From the NCBI RefSeq assembly GCF_016809835.1, contig NZ_JAFBIL020000006.1:310001-374000 (forward strand): a stretch of DNA of 64,000 nt. The letters are read 5' to 3'. The notes below the pieces were generated by a model. The model was not told the DNA's origin, ran no database searches, and saw nothing but the letters and a program-made list of their open reading frames with translations. Position 1 is the first letter of the stretch. Each line of letters begins with the position of its first letter. The translations under genes and the position numbers were made by a program. The stretch is from Massilia soli (GTDB lineage: Bacteria; Pseudomonadota; Gammaproteobacteria; Burkholderiales; Burkholderiaceae_D). This document shows positions 7,061 through 16,157 of this stretch, one piece after another.

Positions 7061-8464
7061 TTACGCCGCCAGCCGGCCGGCGGGAAACGCCACGGGCGCC
7101 TCGATCATCTTGCGCTGCCTCGACGCGGCCAGACACGCGGTGGCGCCAATGCCGAAAGCGACGCAGACGACGGTGACCGGTACGATCGACGTGCGCAGCA
7201 TCGCAAAGTACGCCGTTCCCGCCATGGCCACCAGGTAAATGGCCGCCAGGTAAATGAACCACGTGCCAAGCGCAGGCTGGCGGGCGTAATCGCGCATGAC
7301 GACCGTCATCAGCGGCATCGCGAGAAAGCAGACCGAGAACTGCAGCAGCGCGAGGTCGGGGTGCGCATTGACCGCTCCCACGACGGCGACCAGCGCCACT
7401 GTCACGATCGCCCATTCGCCCAGCGCGCGGCGCAGCAGGGAGACGCCAATCGCGCGGTTAAACTGGCCGGTGCGCGGCGCGGCCGGCGCCAGGCGCAGCA
7501 AGGATTGCTCACCCAGGCTGGCGGCGGCGCGGCCGGCGATCCGTTGCGGAATCGCTGCAAAGGTCAACAGCAGCGGCATGATGATGAAGCCGCCGGCAAA
7601 TGGCGCCACCGCCCGGCTGTCGTAGCCGGTCGCCTCGATCAGCAACCTTCCCGCGATCAGGATCGCGGCCAGCAGCACCAGCATATGTGCAGAGACGCTC
7701 CAGTGGGCGCCGGGCCCGAGCGCATGCAGCACAAGTTCGCCGGCGCTGCCGCGCTGCCGGCTAACCCGGTCAAGGTCCATGATGTACAGGCTTGAACGCG
7801 CGTTCGCGATGTACGGTCCCTGCACCTGGCACGCGCCTTTGTCGACCGCCGCGCGCTGGTCGAAATGACGGTCGCCGCGCGGGAACAGGGAGCGCTTGCC
7901 GAACCAGGCCAGCAACACAAGCCACGCCGCGCACGCCGCGCTGCCAGCTGGCGTGGCCGCAACTTCCTGCAACGTCAGCATGGCCGGGCGCGGCAGCAGC
8001 AGCACCATGAACGAGACCATCATGAGCAGTATGCCGCGCTGAAGTCCGACCCGCACCATCGCCCCGCCGAGCAGCCACGCCGCGCTAGCCGCGACCCATA
8101 GCGCCGGGTGGCCGAAGCCATCTGCCAGCGCCAGCGCGATCAATACGATGAACATGCCCCAGACAAGGCCGACCAGCTGCATCGCGCGCAGCCGCAGCCG
8201 CGGCACCAGGCGCGCATTGGCAGGCGTGACTTGCCTGACCGCCCCCGCCACCAGGTCGAGCCAGTACAACGTCCCGAGCATGAACCAGGGCAGGATCAGC
8301 AGCAGTGTGCGGCGCGGCGGCGGCGTCGCGCCGCCTGCGCTGTATGCCAGGATGGCGCCCGCGATCGCCAGTAGCGCGCAGATCGCCCACACGATTTTGC
8401 GCAGCATTTTCGGGGCAACGGCGTGGCGCCAGATCAGTCCGAAGTCGCTCAGCACGGCGCTCAT
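7061..8464 (-). CDS. ABC transporter membrane subunit (putative exporter)
   Basis: A 467-residue integral membrane protein with about ten hydrophobic stretches in two groups (residues 20-170 and 265-450) separated by a soluble segment with Arg/Asp-rich sequence. It has no recognisable catalytic motif. The ATG overlaps the stop of the ABC ATPase gene by four bases (ATGA), so it is the natural membrane partner of that ATPase. Substrate unknown. It is the last gene of a GntR-ATPase-permease operon, an arrangement like the ytr-type systems of bacteria, often linked to cell-envelope stress or export. Confidence 0.7.
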   Translation of the reverse strand: MSAVLSDFGLIWRHAVAPKMLRKIVWAICALLAIAGAILAYSAGGATPPPRRTLLLILPWFMLGTLYWLDLVAGAVRQVTPANARLVPRLRLRAMQLVGLVWGMFIVLIALALADGFGHPALWVAASAAWLLGGAMVRVGLQRGILLMMVSFMVLLLPRPAMLTLQEVAATPAGSAACAAWLVLLAWFGKRSLFPRGDRHFDQRAAVDKGACQVQGPYIANARSSLYIMDLDRVSRQRGSAGELVLHALGPGAHWSVSAHMLVLLAAILIAGRLLIEATGYDSRAVAPFAGGFIIMPLLLTFAAIPQRIAGRAAASLGEQSLLRLAPAAPRTGQFNRAIGVSLLRRALGEWAIVTVALVAVVGAVNAHPDLALLQFSVCFLAMPLMTVVMRDYARQPALGTWFIYLAAIYLVAMAGTAYFAMLRTSIVPVTVVCVAFGIGATACLAASRQRKMIEAPVAFPAGRLAA

Positions 8465-9330
8465 TGGGTCACCTCGACAAACAGGTCTTCGAGGCTGAGC
8501 GCATCGGCGCGTACCGCTGGTTCGCGCGCGGCCAGGGCGTCGCCGTCCTCGAAGGTGACGAAACTGCTGGTGCCGCCGTCCAGCTGCATGCGTCCCAGCG
8601 GCGCCGCGCCGGTCAGCTTGTCGATGACGGATGTCGGCCCGACCACGCGGCGCGCCTTCTCAAGCAGCGTGTCCAGGTTGCCCTGCAGCGCGATTTTTCC
8701 GCCCTTGAGGAATGCCACATCCAGCGCCACGCGCTCCAGGTCGGTCAGGATATGCGTCGAAAAAATCACCGTGGTATCGCGTTCGATCACCTGGTTGATC
8801 AGCTCGCGCAGGAAGTCGCGCCGCGCGACCGGATCGAGCGCCGACACCGGCTCGTCGAGCACCAGCAGCGACGGGTCGTGCGCCAGCGCGCGGATGATCG
8901 ACAGGCGCTGGCGTTCGCCGACCGACAGCTTGCCGATCGTCCTGGCGCGCATCGGGGCGTCGAAGCCCCAGCGCCCCAGCAGCGCTTCGACCTTGGCCTC
9001 GTTCCAGCGCGGGTACAACGCCTTGAAGTAGGCCAGCATCTGGTCGGGCGTCAGCCACTCGAACAGGTCGGACTTCTGCGGCACGTAGCCGATGCCCGCG
9101 CGCGCCGCCTCGGACAGGTCGCCCACGTCCTCGCCGCAGATCGACACCGCCCCCGCGTCGAGCTCGCGCAAGCCCAGCAGGCATTCGATCAAGGTCGACT
9201 TGCCGGCGCCATTTCGTCCCAGCAGGCCGATCACCTGGCCTGGCCTTACTTCCCAGTCCAGTCCATCGAGTACGGCGCGACTCGAGAATGATTTCTTGAT
9301 GCCTTCCGCATGCAGGATCGCAGTGCTCAT
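8461..9330 (-). CDS. ABC transporter ATP-binding protein
   Basis: A 289-residue ATPase with Walker A GRNGAGKST (38-46), signature LSVGERQRL, Walker B LLVLDEP and H-loop STH. The C-terminal 70 residues past the ATPase core are variable and may contact the permease. It overlaps its upstream regulator and its downstream permease by ATGA junctions, so the three proteins are translationally coupled. The closest broad type is the CcmA/Ytr-like single-domain ATPase of export systems; the substrate cannot be told from sequence. Confidence 0.9.
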   Translation of the reverse strand: MSTAILHAEGIKKSFSSRAVLDGLDWEVRPGQVIGLLGRNGAGKSTLIECLLGLRELDAGAVSICGEDVGDLSEAARAGIGYVPQKSDLFEWLTPDQMLAYFKALYPRWNEAKVEALLGRWGFDAPMRARTIGKLSVGERQRLSIIRALAHDPSLLVLDEPVSALDPVARRDFLRELINQVIERDTTVIFSTHILTDLERVALDVAFLKGGKIALQGNLDTLLEKARRVVGPTSVIDKLTGAAPLGRMQLDGGTSSFVTFEDGDALAAREPAVRADALSLEDLFVEVTQ

Positions 9331-9725
9331 GGTTGTTCCTTGAGGAGATTGGTGAAAAGTGACAGAACCGTGTCGGGGTCGAGTTCGAGCTGGCGCGCCT
9401 CCAGCGCGGCGCGTTCGAGCGTGGGCCGCAGCAGTTCGATGCGGCTCGCGACGCTGTGCCTGCCCTTGGGTGCGTCGGCCACAAACATGCCCATGCCGCG
9501 CCTGCGCGCCAGCACGCCCTCCAGTTCGAGGATGCCGTAGGCCTTCGATACCGTCATGGGATTGAGCGCGAGCGCTTGGGCGACATCGCGCACCGACGGC
9601 ATGGCGTCGCCCGGGGCGAGCTGGCCGCCGGCAACCAGGCGCTGCGCCTGGTCGACCAGCTGGCGGTAGATCGGCTCGGACGACCCGGGGGCAATTGAAA
9701 ACAGGCTGGCGGAGTGTATGGGCAT
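9327..9725 (-). CDS. GntR-family (YtrA-type) transcriptional regulator
   Basis: A 132-residue regulator with a winged HTH in residues 15-85 (PIYRQLVDQAQRLV, then MPSVRDVAQALALNPMTVSK) and only a short C-terminal helical tail, which is the YtrA subgroup plan that usually sits first in an ABC transporter operon it represses. A perfect inverted repeat just upstream of the start (9735-9754) is a strong candidate operator, supporting autoregulation. The ATG to stop junction with the ATPase gene is ATGA. Confidence 0.9.
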   Translation of the reverse strand: MPIHSASLFSIAPGSSEPIYRQLVDQAQRLVAGGQLAPGDAMPSVRDVAQALALNPMTVSKAYGILELEGVLARRRGMGMFVADAPKGRHSVASRIELLRPTLERAALEARQLELDPDTVLSLFTNLLKEQP

Positions 9726-9734
9726 GATGTCTAG

Positions 9735-9754
9735 TGTATTAGTTGATTAATACA
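9735..9754 (-). promoter_or_regulatory. Operator TGTATTA-N6-TAATACA upstream of the GntR operon
   Basis: Perfect 7-base inverted repeat, arms 9735-9741 and 9748-9754 with a 6-base spacer, starting ten bases upstream of the gntR ATG. Length and symmetry suit a dimeric YtrA-type repressor, and the AT-rich arms may also contain the -10 region of the minus-strand promoter. Confidence 0.65.
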
Positions 9755-9808
9755 GTAAACATGGCGCGCCGCCGTGTCAAGCGATTTTTAACGGCTCGCC
9801 GTAAACGG

Positions 9809-9913
9809 ACAATGCGCAGCGCGTATTGCACCAGTCGCTAACTGTCCCCCTGCCAGTCCGGTAACCAGGCCAGGGAAATGTTACTAACCGATGCAATACG
9901 CGCTGCGCACTGT
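9809..9913. repeat. Long imperfect inverted repeat (22-base arms, 61-base inner region)
   Basis: ACAATGCGCAGCGCGTATTGCA at 9809-9830 faces its complement at 9892-9913 with one mismatch in 22. The inner region carries further aligned pairing (TAAC/GTTA, CCC/GGG, CCTG/CAGG), so the whole 105 bases could fold into one long hairpin. It lies between the gntR operon promoter and the 3' end of the DUF475 gene. It may be a transcript-end structure, a small mobile repeat or a structured RNA. Confidence 0.7.
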
Positions 9914-9930
9914 CTGGCGCAACGCCCTGC

Positions 9931-10995
9931 TTAGTGGTGGCGAACGCCCATCTTCACCTGCTCCAGGTGCTGCTGCTTGTTGTAGCGCAGCGACGACCAC
10001 AGCGAGGCGGCAATGAATGCCACGCCGATCAGGCCGGTGAAGATTTCCGGCACATGGAACTTCATACTTGCCAGCATGATCGCGGCCAGGATACCGATCG
10101 CGTAATGCGCGCCGTGCTCGAGGTAGACATACTGGTCCAGCGTGCCCTTCTCGACCAGGTAGATGGTCATCGAACGCACGAACATCGCGCCGATCGCCAG
10201 GCCCAGCATGATGATCACGACGTCGCTGGTGATGGCGAACGCGCCGATCACGCCGTCGAACGAGAACGATGCGTCGAGCACTTCCAGGTACAGGAAGCCG
10301 CCGATACCGCCGCGCTTGACCATGTCGCCCATTTCGCCGCCTTCTTCTTCGCCTTTTTCAAGCAGGCTCGAAAGCATGTCGACGCCGACGTAAATCAGGA
10401 TGCCCCACAGGCCGGCGATCAGCACGATCATCTTCTGTGCTTCTTCGACCATGTTGATGCTGGCCATCAGGGTGCCCAGCGCGATCATCACGGCGATCGA
10501 CGAGACCTTGCCCAGGGCGCCGATCTTCTTTTCGAAATTGCCAAGCCAGTGCAGTTCTTTTTCGTCGTCGAGCAGGAAGTTAAGGAAAACCAGCAGCAGG
10601 AACATGCCGCCGAACGCCGCCACTTCCGCGTGGTGGTTGGTCAGGTGCATCGAAAATGCCTTCGGATTGGTCAGCGCCAGATTCCATACCTCGGCCATGC
10701 CGAGGTCGGCGGCCACCGCCACGATCACCAGCGGGAACACCAGGCGCATGCCGAAGACGGCGATGATGATGCCCACGCCGAGGAACAGCTTTTTCCAGAA
10801 CGCGTCCCAGTTCTTGAGCACCGACGCATTGACCACCGCGTTATCGAACGACAGCGACACTTCCATCACGCTCAGGATCACCGCAATGCCGAGCGCGGTC
10901 AGCGCACCGCCCAGGCCTGCGTTCTGGTAACCCCACCATCCCGCCACGCCGAGACAGACGATTGCGACAATAAACGACCACCGAAAATGCTTCAT
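9931..10995 (-). CDS. DUF475 family integral membrane protein (TerC-like)
   Basis: A 354-residue polytopic membrane protein. Start MKHFRWSF at 10995 is chosen because GAGGGAAG precedes it; an upstream in-frame ATG at 11079 would add a charged, unlikely N-terminus. The features are a first membrane helix (residues 6-25), the conserved SFDNAVVNASVLKNW segment with Asn/Asp in the membrane, and a second related SFDGVIGAFAITSD segment, the internal duplication typical of TerC/YkoY-like proteins thought to handle metal ions. It is divergently transcribed from the NhaR-type gene. Precise substrate unknown. Confidence 0.85.
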   Translation of the reverse strand: MKHFRWSFIVAIVCLGVAGWWGYQNAGLGGALTALGIAVILSVMEVSLSFDNAVVNASVLKNWDAFWKKLFLGVGIIIAVFGMRLVFPLVIVAVAADLGMAEVWNLALTNPKAFSMHLTNHHAEVAAFGGMFLLLVFLNFLLDDEKELHWLGNFEKKIGALGKVSSIAVMIALGTLMASINMVEEAQKMIVLIAGLWGILIYVGVDMLSSLLEKGEEEGGEMGDMVKRGGIGGFLYLEVLDASFSFDGVIGAFAITSDVVIIMLGLAIGAMFVRSMTIYLVEKGTLDQYVYLEHGAHYAIGILAAIMLASMKFHVPEIFTGLIGVAFIAASLWSSLRYNKQQHLEQVKMGVRHH

Positions 10996-11102
10996 AAAAT
11001 CTTCCCTCTTATATTTTTGTTTAACCGAAGGAGTGTAGTTTGCCAGAGCCGATTTAAAAATAGGAGATAATTGAAGCATTACTTCGTAAAAACGGAAGCG
11101 AG

Positions 11103-12011
11103 ATGAAGGATACCGGCGTCAACTTTCGGCATCTCTACTATTTCTGGGTGGTGGCCAAGGAAGGCGGCATCACCCGCGCCGCCACCCGGATGGGCCTGGC
11201 CATCCAGACCGTCAGCACCCAGCTCGGCCTGCTGGAGCAATCGCTGGGCAAGTCGCTGTTTACCCAGCAGGGCCGGCGCCTGGTGCTCACCGAGGCCGGC
11301 CGCACCGCGCTATCCTACGCCGATCAAATATTCCTGCTTGGCGAACAGATGCAGGACGCGCTCGCCCAGGCCGAAACCAAGCGCAACCGCCTGACGATCG
11401 GCATTTCCGATTCGCTGCCCAAGCCGACCGCGTTCCGCTTGCTCGAAGCGACCTTGCAGATGACGCCGCCGGTCAGGCTGGTGTGCAACGAAGGCCCGTT
11501 CGACGGCTTGCTCACCGACCTGGCGCTGCACAAGCTCGACCTGGTGCTGACCGACCGTCCGGTGCGCTCCGGCACGCCGCTGCGGGTGTTTAGCCACTTG
11601 CTGCTGGAAGGTCCGACCATCGTGGTCGGGTCGGAACAACTTGCCGCCACGTACCGCGACGACTTCCCGCGCAGCCTGGACCGCGCGCCGTTCCTGCTGC
11701 CGACGAGAAATAACGTCTTGCGCGGCAAGATCGACGAATGGTTCGACCATCACGGCGTGCGCCCGGACGTGGTCGGCGAGTTTGACGACAATGCGCTGCT
11801 GGCCACGTTCGGGCGCCGCGGCGCCGGCCTGTTCTTCGCCTCCAGCATGGCCGCCGCCGACATGAAAGACCAGTTCGGCGCGACCCTGGTCGGCGCGGTG
11901 CCCGAGGTGCGCGAGCAATGCTACGCCGTTTCCAACGAACGCAAGATCGCCCACCCTGCCGTCGAGGCGATCATGTCGGCAGTTCATCAGGGTGTCTTGC
12001 ATTCGGCTTGA
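11103..12011 (+). CDS. nhaR: LysR-family transcriptional activator of NhaR type
   Basis: A 302-residue LysR regulator whose N-terminus (NFRHLYYFWVVAKEGGITRAA) matches the NhaR subgroup, which activates Na+/H+ antiporter genes in response to sodium in enteric bacteria. HTH residues are about 20-65; the remainder is the effector-binding domain. No nhaA gene is next to it; the divergent neighbour is the DUF475 membrane protein, 107 bases away, a plausible local target. The symbol is given for subfamily, not for a proven role in sodium response. Confidence 0.8.
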   Translation: MKDTGVNFRHLYYFWVVAKEGGITRAATRMGLAIQTVSTQLGLLEQSLGKSLFTQQGRRLVLTEAGRTALSYADQIFLLGEQMQDALAQAETKRNRLTIGISDSLPKPTAFRLLEATLQMTPPVRLVCNEGPFDGLLTDLALHKLDLVLTDRPVRSGTPLRVFSHLLLEGPTIVVGSEQLAATYRDDFPRSLDRAPFLLPTRNNVLRGKIDEWFDHHGVRPDVVGEFDDNALLATFGRRGAGLFFASSMAAADMKDQFGATLVGAVPEVREQCYAVSNERKIAHPAVEAIMSAVHQGVLHSA

Positions 12012-12061
12012 ACTGTACAATGCCTGTTCGACAGCCAGTGCTGTTCAATTAACCTTACTTC

Positions 12062-13402
12062 ATGGAAAACTTTCTACTCGTAGTACTTGCCCTCATCCTC
12101 GTGGTGCTTAATGGCTTTTTCGTGGCGGCAGAATTCGGCATCGTCACCTTGCGCAAGACGCGCGTTCGCGCGATTGCAAAAACCCAGGGCGTGCGTGGCC
12201 GCATCCTCGGCAAAGTCCACGGCCAGCTCGACGCCTACCTGTCGGCCTGCCAGCTCGGCATTACCCTTGCATCGCTGGGCCTTGGCTGGGTCGGCGAACC
12301 GGCGTTTGCCCGCATTCTCGAACCAATGCTCCTGGCCGTTGGCGTCGAATCCGACAAAGTGCTGCACGGCATCTCGTTCATCGTGGCCTTCGGCGTGATT
12401 TCTTACCTGCACATCGTGATCGGCGAACTGGCTCCGAAGTCGCTGGCGATCCGCTATCCGGAAGCGGTCGGCCTGTGGTGCGCGCCGCCGCTCTACGCGT
12501 TCTACTGGATGATGTACCCGGCGATCTACCTGCTCAACGGCAGCGCCAACTACGTGCTGCGCGTTGCCGGCCTGTCCGGCACCGGCGGGCACGACTCGCA
12601 CTATTCCAACGAAGAGCTCAAGCTGATCCTGCGCACCAGCCAGCCGGGCGAAAAATTCACCCGCGACGAACGCCACATCCTGGCCCAGTCGCTCGATTTC
12701 AGCGCGCTGACGGTGCTTGACCTGATGCGCCCGATCAACGAGGTGATTGCCCTGTACGCCAGCAAGCCGCTGGACGTCAACATGCAGACGGTGCAGCGCA
12801 ACCGCTTCAGCCGCTATCCGTATTTCGATGCGACCGGTGAAGAAGTGCTTGGCGTGATCCACCTGAAGGACCTGTTCTTCGCCCAGCAATCGGGCAAGAC
12901 CATAACCGAACTGACCTCGTTCCTGCGCCCGGTCGAGACGGTATCGGCGCGTACCCCGGCGCAGCAGATGTTCCGCCGCTTCCGCGAAGGCGCGCCGCAC
13001 TTCGCGCTGATCGGCGAAAAGGGCAAACGCCCGGTGGGCTTCATCACCCTCGACAACCTGCTCGGCGCGATGGTCGGCGAGATCCATGACGAATTCCGGC
13101 TCAATGAAAACGACTGGCTGCGCCAGCCCGATGGCACCCTGATCGGCAAGGCGAGCTTGCCGATCTTCTCGCTCGAACGCAGCCTCGGTATCGACATCGA
13201 TAACGAAACGCTTGGCATGGACGAAGTGGAATCGGTCGGCGGACTGCTGATGGTGAAGCTGGGCGATATCCCGAAACAGGGGCAGCGGATCGAGTTCCCG
13301 CAGTTCGATATCGTGGTCAAGAAGATGAACGGGCCGCGGATCGTGCTGGTCAAAGTGATCCCCCGCCTGCACCGGCCAGAGGACCACGAAGAGCACGATT
13401 AA
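12062..13402 (+). CDS. CNNM/CorC-type (HlyC/CorC) membrane protein with CBS domains
   Basis: A 446-residue protein: DUF21/CNNM transmembrane domain (about 1-190, first helix in residues 3-25), a CBS domain pair (about 210-335, with YPYFDATGEEVLGVIHLKDL), and a C-terminal CorC_HlyC domain (about 350-435). The family is implicated in magnesium/cobalt efflux; the older hemolysin name is misleading. It starts with ATG at 12062, 50 bases after the nhaR-type gene on the same strand, so the two could share a transcript. Confidence 0.9.
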   Translation: MENFLLVVLALILVVLNGFFVAAEFGIVTLRKTRVRAIAKTQGVRGRILGKVHGQLDAYLSACQLGITLASLGLGWVGEPAFARILEPMLLAVGVESDKVLHGISFIVAFGVISYLHIVIGELAPKSLAIRYPEAVGLWCAPPLYAFYWMMYPAIYLLNGSANYVLRVAGLSGTGGHDSHYSNEELKLILRTSQPGEKFTRDERHILAQSLDFSALTVLDLMRPINEVIALYASKPLDVNMQTVQRNRFSRYPYFDATGEEVLGVIHLKDLFFAQQSGKTITELTSFLRPVETVSARTPAQQMFRRFREGAPHFALIGEKGKRPVGFITLDNLLGAMVGEIHDEFRLNENDWLRQPDGTLIGKASLPIFSLERSLGIDIDNETLGMDEVESVGGLLMVKLGDIPKQGQRIEFPQFDIVVKKMNGPRIVLVKVIPRLHRPEDHEEHD

Positions 13403-13417
13403 GGCCGTTGGGGCGGT

Positions 13418-13816
13418 TCAGGCCCGGGGCGCCGACCAGACCAGGTTCCACAGGTGGCCGTCGATGTCCTCGAAGCCCTGGTCGTACATGAAGCCATGGT
13501 CCTCGGGCGGGTGCGGCGTACGGCCGCCGGCGGCGACCGCCCTGGCGATCAGGCTGTCGACCTCTTCGCGGCTCTCGCAGCTGAGGCAAATGACCATTTC
13601 ATTGGCTTCCCTGGCATTCACCACGGGCTTGTCGATCAGGGACTTGAAGAACGGTTCGGTCGTCAGCATGGCCTGGATGGCGCCGTCGACGATATTCATG
13701 AACGCCGCGTTCTCGCCGCTCAATTCCGGATCGAAGCTGAAGCCGAGCGCGGAAAAGAAGGCCCTGGATTTATCCAGGTCCTTCACCGGCAGGTTGAGGA
13801 TAATCTGTTTGTTCAT
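13418..13816 (-). CDS. VOC superfamily (glyoxalase/bleomycin resistance-like) protein
   Basis: A 132-residue protein with the beta-alpha-beta-beta-beta VOC fold: IILNLPVKDLDKSRAFFSALGF at the start, and the C-terminal DIDGHLWNLVW where the metal-ligand Glu of glyoxalases is replaced by Asn, as in many PhnB-like members. The function is likely binding or conversion of a small metabolite, unknown here. A perfect 8-base stem hairpin lies upstream at 13854-13876. Convergent with the CNNM gene, 15 bases between stops. Confidence 0.85.
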   Translation of the reverse strand: MNKQIILNLPVKDLDKSRAFFSALGFSFDPELSGENAAFMNIVDGAIQAMLTTEPFFKSLIDKPVVNAREANEMVICLSCESREEVDSLIARAVAAGGRTPHPPEDHGFMYDQGFEDIDGHLWNLVWSAPRA

Positions 13817-13934
13817 CGCGTTTCCCTGGTTGAGGTGGCATGGACCATCGGTGCTTCATCCTTACGACGGATGAAGTTACCCGAGATCGACAAGCCCGCG
13901 GAAGAATTTTTTACCCCACGCGCATCGCCTGTGC

Positions 13935-16157
13935 TTACAAGCGCTCGTTATGCGCGAAACTGCTGGCCAGCACGCCGAGCAAATCCTCGTCGCGCCACGG
14001 CTTTTCGACGAACTTGTAAATCGCGCCCTTGTTGATCGCATCGGCCAGGTTGGCCGGCGTGGTATCGGTGGTCAAGAGCACGCGCACCGCGCGCGGGTAC
14101 ATGCTCTTGATCCGCTGGAAGAAGTCGATTCCGGTATTCCCGATCAGTTCCTGGTCCGAAATCACCACCCCCACCTCGTGCCCGGCCAGCAGCTCGTACG
14201 CTTCCGGCAGCCCGAGCGCGGTCAGCACCTCGAAGCCCTGCCCGTCGAGCATCTTGCGGAAGCTCGACAGCACCTGCGGCTCGTTATCGACCAGCAGCAC
14301 CGTGCGGCGCTGGACGCTGCGCGCCAGCGGCGCGATATCCATGCCCATCCCGCGTTCGAGCATCGCCAGCATCGCCTGCTCCGGCACCGGGCGGCTGAAA
14401 TAATAGCCCTGGATTTCGTCGCAGCCTTCCGCTGCCAGCAGGCGCAGCTGCCCATCGGTCTCGACGCCTTCGGCGATGGCGCGCAGTCCCAGGCTGTGCG
14501 CCATCCTGATCACCGCCGTGACGATCGAGCGGTCTTCCGGGTTGCTGGTCAGGCCGCGCGTGAACGACTGGTCGATCTTGAGCTTGTCGACCGGGAAGCG
14601 CTTCAGGTAAGACAGGTTCGAATAGCCGGTCCCGAAGTCGTCGATCGACATGCCGATGCCGGTCGCCTTGAGGCGGTGCATCAGCGCGATCGAGGCTTCC
14701 GGATCGACCATCGACAGGCTCTCGGTCAGTTCCAGCTCCAGCAGTTCCGGCGCGACCCGGTGCCGTTCCAGCGTGCTGCGCACCAGCTCGTCCATCTCCT
14801 GGTCGGAGAACTGCGACGCCGCCACGTTGACGGCGATCGGCACCACCGGCACGCCGGCATCGAGCCAGCCGCGCAAGGTGGCGCAGGCTTTGTTCAGCAC
14901 CCACTGGCCGATCGCGTTAATCAGGTTGCTCTCTTCGGCCACCGGGATGAACTGCATCGGCGGCACCAGCCCCAGCTCGGGCGACTGCCAGCGCACCAGC
15001 GCTTCCATGCCGACGATGCGGCCGCTGCGCAAGTCCACCTGCGGCTGGAAGTGCAGCACGAACTCGTCGCGCTGCAGCGCGCGGTGCAGCCCCTGTTCTA
15101 GCGCCATGCGCGCGTCCAGGCGGTTCTGCATCTCCTGGGTGAAGAACTGGAAGCTGTTGCGTCCACCCTCCTTGGCGCGGTACATCGCGATGTCGGCCTG
15201 GCGCAGCAGCGCTTCGGCCTTGGTGCCGTCTTCGGGATAGATACTGATGCCGATACTGCCCGTGACGACGTGTTCCTGCCCGCCCAGCATGACCGGCTGG
15301 CCAAGCCGCTGGGCGATGCGTTCGGCGATCATGGCAGGCGTGGTGTCGCCCAGCGGATTATCGAGCAGCAGGACGAATTCGTCGCCGCCCAGGCGCGCCA
15401 CGGTGTCCGAACCGCGCACGCACTGGCCCAGGTGGGTAGCGACCATGCGCAGCAGGTCGTCGCCGGCGGAGTGGCCCAGCGTGTCGTTGATGCTCTTGAA
15501 TTTGTCGAGGTCGACGAACATGACCGCCAGCTTTTCGCCACTGCGCCCGGCGCGGCGGATCGCCAGCGACAAGCGGTCGAGGAACAGCGCGCGGTTCGGC
15601 AGCCCGGTCAGCAGGTCGTGGGTGGCCTGGTGTTCGATCGCCATCTCGTGCTGGCGCCGCTCGGTGACATCGTGGGCGACGCTCAACACCGATTCGGCAT
15701 CGTTGAAGCGGATCGCGCAGCCGAAAAATTCAACGTCGACCAGCGAGCCGTCGACGCGCGTCACGCGCAGCGCGCAGCGCGGCTGCTGCTGCGCTGCGGC
15801 CAGGTCGCCGAAAATCGCGCGCGCCATCGGGTCGCGGAAATCTTCCGGAATCAGGTCGATCGCTTCGCTGCCCAGCAGCTGCTCTGGCGTACTGGCGCCA
15901 AACAGCTGCTGCGCGGCCGGGTTCATGAACACGATGCGGCCGCCGGTATGGATCCAGATCGCGTCCGGCATCAGCTCGACCAGCGTGCGGTAGCGCGATT
16001 CGCTCTCCTCGAGGTGGGAGTTGAGCTGGCGCAGGTTGAGGTTGATGTCGTACAGTTCCCGGCTCTTTTGCTCGAGCAGGGTTTCCGCTTCCTTGCGCGC
16101 GGTGCGCTCTCGGATCAGGCTGCGCGAGGCGACCGTGCTGACAACCGGTTCGATCAT
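13935..16157 (-). CDS. PAS-GGDEF-EAL-REC bifunctional c-di-GMP protein
   Basis: A 740-residue cytoplasmic signalling protein: N-terminal coiled segment (10-55), PAS (about 55-175, LVELMPDAIWIHTGGRIVFMN), GGDEF (motif 257-261, inhibitory I-site RGSD at 248-251), EAL (Glu385, with DDFGTGYSNL later) and a C-terminal receiver. The receiver has its acidic pair (DNE), phospho-acceptor Asp668 in SDQEL, Thr in LLTTDTT and Lys in FVEKPW, so it looks active. Both enzyme domains keep catalytic motifs, so it could make or break c-di-GMP. Its ATG overlaps the H-NOX stop (ATGA), which links it to heme/NO sensing. Confidence 0.93.
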   Translation of the reverse strand: MIEPVVSTVASRSLIRERTARKEAETLLEQKSRELYDINLNLRQLNSHLEESESRYRTLVELMPDAIWIHTGGRIVFMNPAAQQLFGASTPEQLLGSEAIDLIPEDFRDPMARAIFGDLAAAQQQPRCALRVTRVDGSLVDVEFFGCAIRFNDAESVLSVAHDVTERRQHEMAIEHQATHDLLTGLPNRALFLDRLSLAIRRAGRSGEKLAVMFVDLDKFKSINDTLGHSAGDDLLRMVATHLGQCVRGSDTVARLGGDEFVLLLDNPLGDTTPAMIAERIAQRLGQPVMLGGQEHVVTGSIGISIYPEDGTKAEALLRQADIAMYRAKEGGRNSFQFFTQEMQNRLDARMALEQGLHRALQRDEFVLHFQPQVDLRSGRIVGMEALVRWQSPELGLVPPMQFIPVAEESNLINAIGQWVLNKACATLRGWLDAGVPVVPIAVNVAASQFSDQEMDELVRSTLERHRVAPELLELELTESLSMVDPEASIALMHRLKATGIGMSIDDFGTGYSNLSYLKRFPVDKLKIDQSFTRGLTSNPEDRSIVTAVIRMAHSLGLRAIAEGVETDGQLRLLAAEGCDEIQGYYFSRPVPEQAMLAMLERGMGMDIAPLARSVQRRTVLLVDNEPQVLSSFRKMLDGQGFEVLTALGLPEAYELLAGHEVGVVISDQELIGNTGIDFFQRIKSMYPRAVRVLLTTDTTPANLADAINKGAIYKFVEKPWRDEDLLGVLASSFAHNERL

